Shown here: positions 7,758-15,770 of the stretch, one piece after another
Numbering within the stretch: the stretch's first letter is position 1
Layout: every line of letters begins with the position of its first letter
NCBI GenBank assembly: GCA_965662195.1
Contig: CBFIHA010000073.1
Span: 1-18,513, forward strand
Direction of reading: 5' to 3'
Origin: UBA1268 sp965662195
GTDB lineage: Bacteria; Planctomycetota; Planctomycetia; Pirellulales; UBA1268
Length of the DNA: 18,513 nt
The notes under the pieces: model-generated
Seen by the model: the letters and a program-made list of their open reading frames with translations, nothing else
Database searches by the model: none
What the model was told of the DNA's origin: nothing
Position numbers and translations under genes: made by a program

Positions 7758-8771
7758 CTAGCAGAGCACTTCCCATTCTGCACCGATGAGATCGATGGAT
7801 TGGCCGATGCCGAGGTCGCGAGCGCGGCGGTAAAGGGACGTGGCCACGGCAAGGTCCTCGATCGCCAGGCCGAAGGGATTGAAGAAGATCCGCTCGTCGC
7901 TGTTTTCACGGCCGGGACGGCTGCCCACGATGATCTCACCAAACTCGGCATGAACCTGCTGCCGATCAAGCAGCCCCGCGCGGTGCATCCGGGCCAGCAC
8001 CCGGTCGGAGTGGATGCACTGCTCCCAGTCGTCCACCACGATCTTGTCGGCCCGCTGCACAAAGGCAAACGTCGGGTCCATCAGCGAGACGTTGAGGAAC
8101 AGGGAGCCGGCGCGAAAACACTCTGGATCCAGATAGGCCTCCTGGGCTGTCGTGGCGGCAAGGGCGATGTCTGCCTCGGCGACCGCCTCCTCGTAGCGGC
8201 TCATGACCTCCACACGAACCCCCAGCTTCTGCATGTGGTCGGCAAAGCGGTCGGCCCGCGACACATCAAGGTCGAAGCAGCGGAAGGTCGCAAGTGCCGG
8301 GAACCAGGTGTGCAGCAGGTGCAGGGTGAGGGCCGAGATCCGGCCTGCCCCCACCACCCCCACACTGCGTGCATCGGCCCTGGCCAGCCGCCGGGCCGCC
8401 AGCCCCTGGACGACGGCCGTCCGCAGCGCCGAGACCAGCCCGCCTTCCATGATCGCCAGAGGCAGCCGGGTTTCGGCATCATTCAGCACGATTACGGCGT
8501 TGGCCCGCGGCAGGCCGCGGCTTGGATTCTCATGCGCACTGCCAATCCACTTGATGCCCTCGATGTCAAAGCTGCCGCCCAGGTGGGCGGCAAGGCCGAT
8601 AAAGCGATCGGCAACATGGGGCCGCTCGGGCCGTTTCAGAAAGCTGCTCGGAGGGGCGGTGAAATCGCCGGCGGCGTGAATCCGGAACATCTCTTCGAGG
8701 GCAGTCGTTGCCAGTTCGAAATCCGCCGCCCCGCAGGCCAGCAGGTCGCGCTGCGTCAGCAGGAGCGTCAT
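7758..8771 (-). CDS. sbnB: SbnB-like N-(2-amino-2-carboxyethyl)-L-glutamate dehydrogenase
   Basis: Ornithine cyclodeaminase/mu-crystallin family. In staphyloferrin B synthesis SbnB uses NAD to split N-(2-amino-2-carboxyethyl)-L-glutamate into 2-oxoglutarate and L-2,3-diaminopropionate. The SbnB-like segments are plain: IKWIGSAHENPSRGLPRANAV-type substrate region (about 73-92), IMEGGLVSALRTAVV, and the nucleotide-binding loop VGAGRIS at 140-146. At 337 residues the length is normal. Its ATG overlaps the sbnA stop in an ATGA, so the two are translationally coupled. The product should be cytoplasmic Dap for the synthetase encoded on the facing strand. A plain ornithine cyclodeaminase is less likely because the sbnA partner is adjacent. 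Confidence 0.92.
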   Translation of the reverse strand: MTLLLTQRDLLACGAADFELATTALEEMFRIHAAGDFTAPPSSFLKRPERPHVADRFIGLAAHLGGSFDIEGIKWIGSAHENPSRGLPRANAVIVLNDAETRLPLAIMEGGLVSALRTAVVQGLAARRLARADARSVGVVGAGRISALTLHLLHTWFPALATFRCFDLDVSRADRFADHMQKLGVRVEVMSRYEEAVAEADIALAATTAQEAYLDPECFRAGSLFLNVSLMDPTFAFVQRADKIVVDDWEQCIHSDRVLARMHRAGLLDRQQVHAEFGEIIVGSRPGRENSDERIFFNPFGLAIEDLAVATSLYRRARDLGIGQSIDLIGAEWEVLC

Positions 8772-9826
8772 GCGTTGTTCTCCGGCGAGTCATCGGCGAA
8801 CAGCTGCGGCACATCGATCCCCCGAACCGACAACCACTCTTTGTCGAACTGCGTGTCGCTGTACCGGCTGCCGTGGTCGGGCAGCACGGCCACGAGATTG
8901 TCATCGGGGCCATAGCTGGTCGCAGCGATGTTGCGCATCACGTGCAAGACCGCTCCGCCGGTTCCACCGGCGAGAATGCCTTCGCAACGGGCCAGTTCGA
9001 CGGCGGCCTGAATCGCCTCTGCTGCCTGGACGTACACGACCCGATCAACGAATTGCCAGAATGAAGGCGGGTCGTAGTTGGCCGGTGCGATGCTCGTCCC
9101 CATGCCGTTAAGATGCCGCGGGGCCGCGCCATGATTCCCCGGCAGAGCCAGCGAGCCATGCTCATCGACCAGCCAGATGTCGGTCTGTGGTGAGTGTTCG
9201 CGGAAGGAACGGGCAACACCCATCGAACTGCCGCCGGTGCCGGCACAGAGCACCACCGCCCGCACCCGGCCTTCAAGGGCCTCGAGAATCTCCGGCCCGG
9301 TGGTGGCCTGGTGAGCCGCCAGATTGGCCGGACTGTCGTACTGGTCGAGGTACACCGCCCCGGGATATTCGGCCTGCAGTTCGGTGACCCGGGCCAGTCG
9401 GGTGAGGTGGTAGCCGCCGGTGTGATCCCGCCGATAGACCTTCACGACCGTCGCCCCATACAGCCGTAGGCTCCGCTCCGTTGCCGGTGAGATCTTCGGG
9501 TCCACCACGCAGATCAGTCGGAAGCCCTTGACCGCGCAGACCAACGCCATCGCCAGCCCCATGTTGCCCGACGTCGCCACGATGATCGTGCTACCGCTTC
9601 GCAGTCCGTTTACGACCTCGGCCTCCTCGATCATCCGCACTGCCGCCCGATCCTTCATGCTGCCACTGGGATTGAGCGATTCGAGTTTTCCGTACAGGGT
9701 CGGCTCCAACCCCTTGCCGTATCGGCTCAGCCGCACCAGGGGTGTCTGGCCGATCACGTCAAGGACAGAGTCACCGACGCGACTGAATGAAACGGGGAGT
9801 TCCTGAAAGCGATCAGCAGGGGCCAT
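8768..9826 (-). CDS. sbnA: SbnA-like N-(2-amino-2-carboxyethyl)-L-glutamate synthase
   Basis: PLP enzyme of the cysteine-synthase fold. SbnA joins O-phospho-L-serine and L-glutamate to give the substrate of SbnB, the first step to L-2,3-diaminopropionate. Visible motifs, numbered from ATG 9826: IGQTPLVRL at 25-33, NPSGSMKDR with PLP lysine 58, TSGNMG at 85-90 (cysteine synthases usually have TSGNTG), and the phosphate-binding CAGTGGSSMG at 194-203. The frame extends to ATG 9937, but those 37 residues carry no family similarity, so the 352-residue form is preferred; no strong ribosome-binding site marks it. It is first gene of the minus-strand arm and ends in an ATGA overlap with sbnB. Confidence 0.9.
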   Translation of the reverse strand: MAPADRFQELPVSFSRVGDSVLDVIGQTPLVRLSRYGKGLEPTLYGKLESLNPSGSMKDRAAVRMIEEAEVVNGLRSGSTIIVATSGNMGLAMALVCAVKGFRLICVVDPKISPATERSLRLYGATVVKVYRRDHTGGYHLTRLARVTELQAEYPGAVYLDQYDSPANLAAHQATTGPEILEALEGRVRAVVLCAGTGGSSMGVARSFREHSPQTDIWLVDEHGSLALPGNHGAAPRHLNGMGTSIAPANYDPPSFWQFVDRVVYVQAAEAIQAAVELARCEGILAGGTGGAVLHVMRNIAATSYGPDDNLVAVLPDHGSRYSDTQFDKEWLSVRGIDVPQLFADDSPENNA

Positions 9827-10228
9827 GCGTTGCTCACGGTATTGCGGCAGCGTCACTTCCCCGACGCCTCCGCCAAGCATACCCGACAGCAGATGAGCAG
9901 CAGCCGGGCAAGCAGCATGGCCGGCTGCTGGATACACTGTGAAAGCTGTCCTCTATGCCGCTGGTTGGGGGCGTGTTCGACTGAGCAGACGTATCGAGGA
10001 GCATGCATGACGTCTTTCCAGCGGTTAGGGGATGCCATTGCCGCAGCCGGCCGACGGGGGCGGGGCGGGCTCCAGGCGGCTGAGCGGGATGATTGCCGCG
10101 GCAGGTGGTATCAAGTCGCGACGGCCACAACCACTTCCATTATCCTCGAGATGGCGACGCCCGCCAACGTTCCAGGTCACAATCAATATTCTTCAATGAA
10201 TCACGTCATGCAACCGCGGACGCCAGAC
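9827..10228. other. Divergent intergenic region between sbnA and the secreted protein gene
   Basis: About 400 bases separate sbnA from the signal-peptide-proximal start of the next plus-strand gene. Promoters for both should lie here, but I see no clear -10/-35 pair. A GAGGAG at 9996-10001 stands five bases before ATG 10007, which is in frame with the downstream gene; see that entry. From about 10130 the sequence turns noticeably more AT-rich than the cluster. Confidence 0.4.
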
Positions 10229-11752
<1,524 letters not shown>

Positions 11753-11818
11753 CGCCAGCACGGCCACGGCTTTGGCGCAGCATGGCAGGGACAAGCTGTC
11801 CGTTCGCGGATAGATTCC

Positions 11819-11846
11819 CAGCCTGCGATCAGGTGATTTCAGGCTG
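11819..11846. terminator. Weak inverted repeat between convergent genes
   Basis: CAGCCTG at 11819-11825 pairs with CAGGCTG at 11840-11846 around a 14-base loop. It lies between the stops of the secreted protein gene (11752) and the convergent alpha-oxoamine synthase gene (11871), where a shared terminator would be expected. No T-run follows, so the call is tentative. Confidence 0.25.
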
Positions 11847-11870
11847 CGGAGGAATCGGCCTGCGGAGGGC

Positions 11871-13493
11871 TCAGTCAGTGGCGGCGATCGCTTCGGCGAC
11901 AGCGTCCACTGCGGCCGCGATCTGCTCTTCGCTGTGCTCACTGGTAAGGAAGAACCGAATCCGGGCCTGCGACTCGCGGACGGCCGGGTAGAGGATCGGC
12001 CGGGCGTTGATTCCGACCTCGAGGAGCCGCTGCGAAACGGCCAGGGCCCGCTGGGAACTGCCAACGATCACCGGCACCACCGGAGTGTCGCCGCTGGCAC
12101 CGGTGTCGAGTCCGACGTCGGCTGCAAACTTGAGAAACAACTCGGCCCGTTCCCGCAGCCGGGTCACCCGCCACGGCTCCCGGCGGATCACCCGCACCGC
12201 CTCGAGCGCTGCCGCGGCGTTCGGGGGCGAGCAGGCTGTCGAGAAGACAAAGGCGGGCGTCGTCAGGCCCAGATAGTCGACCAGCCGGGCCGCACCGGCT
12301 AGGTAGCCGCCGCCCGATCCGAGTGCCTTGCTGATCGTGCCCATCCAGAGGTCGCCTTCCGCCGGGTTGACACCAAAGTGCTCGCAGATGCCCCGGCCGC
12401 CGGCGCCAAGCGTACCGAGCGAATGAGCCTCGTCGCAGTAGAGCAGCGCGTCGTGCCGTCGCTTGACGTCGATGAACCGGGGCAGGTCGGGATAGTCGCC
12501 GTCCATGCTGTAGACACCCTCGATCGCCACCACCACCCGGCGGTAGCGGCCGCGGATGTCACGCAAGAGCCCGTCGAGCTGCTCGTGATCGTTGTGGCGG
12601 AAGCTCCGGCGGGCTGCCGCCGATGCTGTCGCCCCCTGGACGATGCTGTTGTGGGCCAGTTCGTCGTAGAGGATCAGATCGCCCTCGCCGAACAGGTGCG
12701 TAAAGACCGAGGCGTTGGTGCCGTACCCGCAGGGAAACACCGTCGCTCGTTCCACCCCGAGGAATGCGGCCAGCTCGGCATCAAGCTGGTCGTGCACGAT
12801 CGTGTTGCCGCCCACCATCCGGCTGGCCGAGCCACTGGTCCCGAAGCGGTCGATCGCCTCCTTGGCCGCCCTGGTGACGTCAGGATGGGCGGCGAGGCCG
12901 AGGTAATCGAAGCTCGTGAAGCTCACGACCTCACGGCCGGCGATCCGGGCCGTCCGGCCCCGCACTGACTCATTGGCGAGCCGAAACGGATTGGCAAGGC
13001 CCACCTGCCTCAGGTCGGCCAGCCGCTTCTCAAGTGCCGCCACCTCGGGAAACAAATCAGCAATGTCCCGCGGCTCCGAGGATTCGGCCGCGGCGATCGT
13101 CAGGGTCGTGGCCCGCGAGGTATTCCACAGGGCAGGGTGCTGGGCAGGCGACCGACTCTCGGTTCGATCGACCGCATCGAACATCCGTTCGGCCACGCAA
13201 TCAACGAGATCCTGACAGGTCCGAACATCTGTCAGCCAGTCCTCGTGAAACCGCATCACGTAGCGACCCTCGAGCCGGGCAATCGCATCGGCCAGCCGTC
13301 CCGCGTCGATGCCGGCCGCCTCCAGATTCGATCCCATCGAGAGCGGCCGGCGACTGGAGGAAGGAAGCACCCGCTCAAGTTCAGCGATCACCACGTCGGC
13401 GATCACTTCCCACCGATGGGCACCGGGAATACCACGGCCGCTGGATGCAACCATGCCACCGCGGTTCGACGTCACCTCCGGCAAGAGAATCAT
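11871..13493 (-). CDS. Alpha-oxoamine synthase with N-terminal degenerate acyl-carrier domain
   Basis: A 540-residue fusion. Residues about 28-110 align with an acyl carrier protein (NLEAAGIDAGRLADAIARLE, then VRTCQDLVDCV), but the position of the phosphopantetheine serine in GxDSL is Ala64. Residues about 140-540 are a PLP-dependent alpha-oxoamine synthase, the family of 8-amino-7-oxononanoate synthase, glycine C-acetyltransferase, 5-aminolevulinate synthase and serine palmitoyltransferase. Seen are FTSFDYLGLAAHPDV, GTSGSASRMVGG, DEAHSLGTLGAGGRG and GTISKALGSGGG with PLP Lys389. Such enzymes condense an amino acid with an acyl thioester, losing CO2. Acyl donor and amino acid are unknown; a sphingoid-base or secondary-metabolite role is possible. 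ATG 13493 follows GAGGAGGAGG (13502-13511) by eight bases, so the start is secure. Confidence 0.85.
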   Translation of the reverse strand: MILLPEVTSNRGGMVASSGRGIPGAHRWEVIADVVIAELERVLPSSSRRPLSMGSNLEAAGIDAGRLADAIARLEGRYVMRFHEDWLTDVRTCQDLVDCVAERMFDAVDRTESRSPAQHPALWNTSRATTLTIAAAESSEPRDIADLFPEVAALEKRLADLRQVGLANPFRLANESVRGRTARIAGREVVSFTSFDYLGLAAHPDVTRAAKEAIDRFGTSGSASRMVGGNTIVHDQLDAELAAFLGVERATVFPCGYGTNASVFTHLFGEGDLILYDELAHNSIVQGATASAAARRSFRHNDHEQLDGLLRDIRGRYRRVVVAIEGVYSMDGDYPDLPRFIDVKRRHDALLYCDEAHSLGTLGAGGRGICEHFGVNPAEGDLWMGTISKALGSGGGYLAGAARLVDYLGLTTPAFVFSTACSPPNAAAALEAVRVIRREPWRVTRLRERAELFLKFAADVGLDTGASGDTPVVPVIVGSSQRALAVSQRLLEVGINARPILYPAVRESQARIRFFLTSEHSEEQIAAAVDAVAEAIAATD

Positions 13494-13501
13494 GGCTCAG
13501 G

Positions 13502-13511
13502 CCTCCTCCTC
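13502..13511 (-). promoter_or_regulatory. Strong ribosome-binding site of the alpha-oxoamine synthase gene
   Basis: The minus strand reads GAGGAGGAGG with eight bases to the ATG at 13493. It fixes the start of the fusion protein and so shows that the degenerate carrier domain is translated with the enzyme. Confidence 0.7.
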
Positions 13512-13550
13512 TGCTGCTAGTACGGTCCTCGTACCCTGTCAGATCCATTC

Positions 13551-13578
13551 ATTATGACGATTGCCGCGCAAACAACCA
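13551..13578 (-). promoter_or_regulatory. Possible sigma-70 promoter for the alpha-oxoamine synthase gene
   Basis: On the minus strand TGGTTG (13578-13573) and CATAAT (13556-13551) are separated by 16 bases. A 5-bp dyad, GTACG/CGTAC at 13520-13534, lies between this and the ribosome-binding site and could be an operator. Both were found by eye and are tentative. Confidence 0.3.
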
Positions 13579-13581
13579 GTG

Positions 13582-13602
13582 AAGCCGGGCTGGCCGGCTT
13601 TT
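13582..13602. repeat. 7-bp inverted repeat AAGCCGG/CCGGCTT
   Basis: AAGCCGG at 13582-13588 pairs with CCGGCTT at 13594-13600 around a five-base loop, followed by two further T on the plus strand. It could be a terminator or a binding site upstream of the alpha-oxoamine synthase gene. No plus-strand gene ends just before it. Confidence 0.25.
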
Positions 13603-14101
13603 AGGGCCTCAAAAAGTCTTTCGCCGGAGGACGGAATTTTGCGGGCATAATCGCAGTCTGTGAAGATCTGTCGGCTGGAGTGGCTGGTTGCGTCGTGTGG
13701 CACGAGACGGTTGGGGGTGCTTGGCGGGCAGTTTCCGCAGGACGAGGGGCATCATCCGTTCCGAAACCGGTGGTCTCCTCAAGAGCGAACGGCCAACAGC
13801 CCTCCGGCAAGCGTCGGGAAGCGGCCATCATGCTAAAAACCAGATTCGGGACGTCAGAAGGTTCCCCAGCCCGCATTTCCCAAGCCAGTCTGCAGGCCAT
13901 TTGAGGGGGATGCGGAACGCCCATTTTCAGCCAGTCCATACCGGCTTGCCGAATGCCCCGCTCGCACGCATCGGATACGATTGCGAGGTAGTCGGTTCTT
14001 GTCTCCCGCTGCTGGCGGCACTGCCCCGAGCGGTTCCACCGCCAGTCCCGTGCACCTGTGGCAATCACGCCATGCAGACCATCCGCTTTCGGCACGCCCA
14101 T
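13601..14101 (-). CDS. Doubtful hypothetical ORF
   Basis: An open frame of up to 166 codons in the otherwise empty stretch between the alpha-oxoamine synthase and lipoyl-protein genes. The middle part (TDYLAIVSDACERGIRQAGM, then MDWLKMGVPHPP and VPNLVFSMMAASRRLP) has a protein-like composition, but I recognise no family. The N-terminal part overlaps the start of the lipoyl-protein gene by 30 bases on the opposite strand and the C-terminal part is low-complexity-like. No good ribosome-binding site was seen. It may be a small unknown gene, a gene remnant, or chance. The remainder of 13603-14071 shows nothing else I can name. Confidence 0.22.
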   Translation of the reverse strand: MGVPKADGLHGVIATGARDWRWNRSGQCRQQRETRTDYLAIVSDACERGIRQAGMDWLKMGVPHPPQMACRLAWEMRAGEPSDVPNLVFSMMAASRRLPEGCWPFALEETTGFGTDDAPRPAETARQAPPTVSCHTTQPATPADRSSQTAIMPAKFRPPAKDFLRP

Positions 14102-14587
14102 TTCACCGCCCGGCTGCCGGTTGACTATCGCTACACGCCATCACACTTCTGGCTGCTCCCGGCACCGGAAGCCAACAGTGAACAGCCACAGACCGAGCAG
14201 TCGCCAACAGGGCAGGGCGGCTTCTGGCGGGTCGGCTTCACCAAGTTCGCCACCCGCATGCTTGGTGAACTCGTTGAAATGGTGCTGGAGATTGAGCCGG
14301 GCGAGGTCATCAGCCCCGGTAGCCGGCTCGGTACTGTCGAAGGCTTCAAGGCGGTTAGCGATCTGTTCTCGGTGGTTGAGGGCAGGTTTGGCATCCGTAA
14401 CCCGCTGCTTACCAGTGAAGCCTGCCTGACTCACGCTGATCCCTACGAGCGGGGCTGGCTCTACACCGCCCGAGGCGAGCCCGAACCTGGGCATCTCGAC
14501 GTTCACGGCTACATCGCTCACCTCCAGCAGACAATCGACCGCCTCCAGGCCAGTCGCTATCGTGCAGCTGATTCGAGCGACGCCTAA
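14072..14587 (+). CDS. Glycine cleavage system H-like lipoyl-carrier protein
   Basis: The 171-residue product aligns with GcvH. LPVDYRYTPSHFWLL matches the N-terminal 'YTxxHxW' region; GFWRVGFTKFATRMLGELVEM matches 'VGITxxAxxxLGDIV'; TVEGFKAVSDLFSVVEG matches the lipoylation loop with Lys93 retained; DPYERGWLY matches 'PYGxGWL'. Classical GcvH is about 130 residues; this one has an insert near 30-48 (EANSEQPQTEQSPTGQ) and about 30 extra C-terminal residues. No gcvT, gcvP or lipoate ligase gene is adjacent, so it may be a specialised lipoyl carrier and not the housekeeping H protein. The frame extends upstream, but without similarity, so ATG 14072 is chosen. Its stop is one base from the REP/RAYT repeat. 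Confidence 0.75.
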   Translation: MQTIRFRHAHFTARLPVDYRYTPSHFWLLPAPEANSEQPQTEQSPTGQGGFWRVGFTKFATRMLGELVEMVLEIEPGEVISPGSRLGTVEGFKAVSDLFSVVEGRFGIRNPLLTSEACLTHADPYERGWLYTARGEPEPGHLDVHGYIAHLQQTIDRLQASRYRAADSSDA

Positions 14588-14588
14588 G

Positions 14589-14615
14589 AAAAAGGTGCCA
14601 GCCACCAAATTTGGG
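14589..14615 (+). repeat. Left REP-like inverted repeat, 27 bp
   Basis: Begins AAAAAGGTGCCAGCCACC and ends in AAATTTGGG. It contains two self-complementary parts: GGTGCCAGCCACC, an imperfect hairpin with four outer pairs, and CCAAATTTGG, a perfect 10-base palindrome, overlapping at CC. It is the exact reverse complement of 15481-15507. Confidence 0.9.
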
Positions 14616-14743
14616 CAAGCTGCAAAGGGCCCGCTGGTGGCTGAGGGAAAATGGGTCACGCTGCAAGAAGCTCTTTCCAAGCGATTGGTGCATGTGCTCG
14701 TTGGCTGCACCCTTTCCGGCGCGAGACTGACGCTTGATCTTCA

Positions 14744-15439
14744 TCAGCCCTGGAACTTTGCTTCGATTCGGCGAGGTCGGCCCCTCGGCTTGAGCGTCGT
14801 GCCAAGATTGAGTCGAACTGCGACCTGCCTGACCCATTTGTCATCACCGAACGGCCGGCCGCGATTGGTGCAAAGCCGCACATTGGCCAGCTCTCCCTCG
14901 GTCTGCGGACGATTCACCCAGTCCATCCATGCATGACTGTGGCGTTCTGCGAAAAAAGCCGCCGGCCAGGCCGACAGCGGCACCGGAACCGCGGAAGATC
15001 GCTGCCCTAGGCTCGACCACGGCCAATCCTCTGCCCGCGTCACCAAGTTCGCACGCAGGGCGTTACGCTCCACGTATCGGACAACCGTCAGAAAATAATG
15101 CTCCGTCTGAATCGGAAACGACTTGAACCGCCCCTGGTAAAGATGGCCGTACCCGACTTCCCCGTGGGCGAATTTCCAACGCTTCACGTGGAGATTGGTG
15201 AGGTGCTGGACAAAAGCCGAAAGCTCGCCGTCGCGCTCTGGCCAGAGCACCATGTGCCAGTGGTTTGGCATCACACAATAGCTACAGATTCTCATCGGCC
15301 GAGTCCGTAATGTCTCACCAACGGCATCGACAAATGCCAGATAGTCAGCGGACGACTCAAACACTTTCCGGCGCCCAACGGCTCTATTCAGCACGTGAAA
15401 AGGCAACCCACCCGGAGCGATGCGATTTGGTCGAGGCAT
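14744..15439 (-). CDS. REP-associated tyrosine transposase (Y1_Tnp family)
   Basis: A single-strand DNA transposase of the HUH type, 231 residues from ATG 15439. The metal-binding pair is seen in MPNHWHMVLWP (His60 and His62). A candidate catalytic tyrosine is Tyr122 in RYVERNALRANLV, downstream of GHLYQGRFKSF, a segment typical of RAYTs. The protein starts MPRPNRIAPGGLPFHVLNRA, as many RAYTs do; an in-frame ATG at 15463 would add eight residues. The gene is intact with no stop or frameshift. RAYTs are thought to move or maintain REP sequences and not usually themselves. Confidence 0.9.
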   Translation of the reverse strand: MPRPNRIAPGGLPFHVLNRAVGRRKVFESSADYLAFVDAVGETLRTRPMRICSYCVMPNHWHMVLWPERDGELSAFVQHLTNLHVKRWKFAHGEVGYGHLYQGRFKSFPIQTEHYFLTVVRYVERNALRANLVTRAEDWPWSSLGQRSSAVPVPLSAWPAAFFAERHSHAWMDWVNRPQTEGELANVRLCTNRGRPFGDDKWVRQVAVRLNLGTTLKPRGRPRRIEAKFQG

Positions 15440-15480
15440 GGACGTATGTATACACTTCACCATCGAGTGGTGTCAAATTA

Positions 15481-15514
15481 CCCAAATTTGGTGGCTGGCA
15501 CCTTTTTTTTTTTT
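15481..15514 (-). repeat. Right REP-like inverted repeat with T12 tract
   Basis: 15481-15507 is the exact reverse complement of the left repeat. The terminal T-run is longer, 12 T at 15503-15514 against 5 A on the left, so the two ends differ in homopolymer length. The hairpin plus T-run could also act as a plus-strand terminator. Confidence 0.85.
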
Positions 15515-15758
15515 GAACGGGCCACGCTCCAGCGTCAGCCGGGCCGCACCACCGCTCCCAATCGAGGCCCTCGGCCACCGGCTCTGCAGGGAGGTCGGGG
15601 GCCATGGGGCTGGTGTAGTTGGGGGCGATCACGCGGCTGATCCTGCCGAGGCTGGCGGCGCGAACGAGCCGGTAGCCGGCCTGGGCCGCGTGGATGCAGT
15701 ACAGGGCATACCAATGATGCGGCGTGGCCGCCGTGCCTGACAGCCTGCTCGTCCGCAC
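15515..15758 (-). pseudogene. Fragment of a Gfo/Idh/MocA-family oxidoreductase
   Basis: The minus-strand frame contains AGYRLVRAASLGRISRVIAP followed by PAEPVAEGLDWERWCGPA. This resembles the segment after the nucleotide-binding domain of planctomycete Gfo/Idh/MocA dehydrogenases, which have LVRxGxLGKI followed by PVPEGLDWDxWCGP. Only about 60 residues remain of a protein that should be near 400. The match stops at DAGAWPVQKKK, where the frame enters the T-run of the REP repeat; the frame then runs without similarity to 15384. Neither the nucleotide-binding part nor the rest of the C-terminal domain is in the window. The call rests on a short match by eye. Confidence 0.5.
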
Positions 15759-15770
15759 CGGCGAGGTGCT

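Larger units (their letters stand above)
14589..15514. mobile_element. REP/RAYT unit (Y1 transposase bounded by inverted REP-like repeats)
   Basis: The transposase gene on the minus strand is enclosed by a perfect 27-bp inverted repeat at 14589-14615 and 15481-15507. The layout is that of REP-associated tyrosine transposases, which are domesticated IS200/IS605 relatives that act on flanking REP palindromes. No target-site duplication was found, as expected for Y1 enzymes. The unit lies directly after the stop of the lipoyl-protein gene. Confidence 0.8.

Noticed and set aside
7581..8915. Plus-strand open frame of 444 codons across sbnB
   Set aside because: Antisense shadow of sbnB, which has clear family motifs; the product shows no domain.
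220..9826. Staphyloferrin B-type siderophore cluster, because of sbnA and sbnB
   Set aside because: No IucA/IucC-type synthetases, decarboxylase or siderophore transport genes are present; the Pls-type synthetase fits a Dap polymer better.
9827..9937. 37-residue N-terminal extension of SbnA
   Set aside because: No similarity to the family, low-complexity composition; the start at 9826 gives the normal length.
13688..14071. Upstream 128 codons of the frame containing the H-like protein
   Set aside because: No similarity to GcvH and no initiation signal; the homology begins at ATG 14072.
14562..14936. Plus-strand 124-codon frame running through the left REP repeat
   Set aside because: Crosses the repeat and the antisense of the transposase 3' end; no domain or ribosome-binding site.
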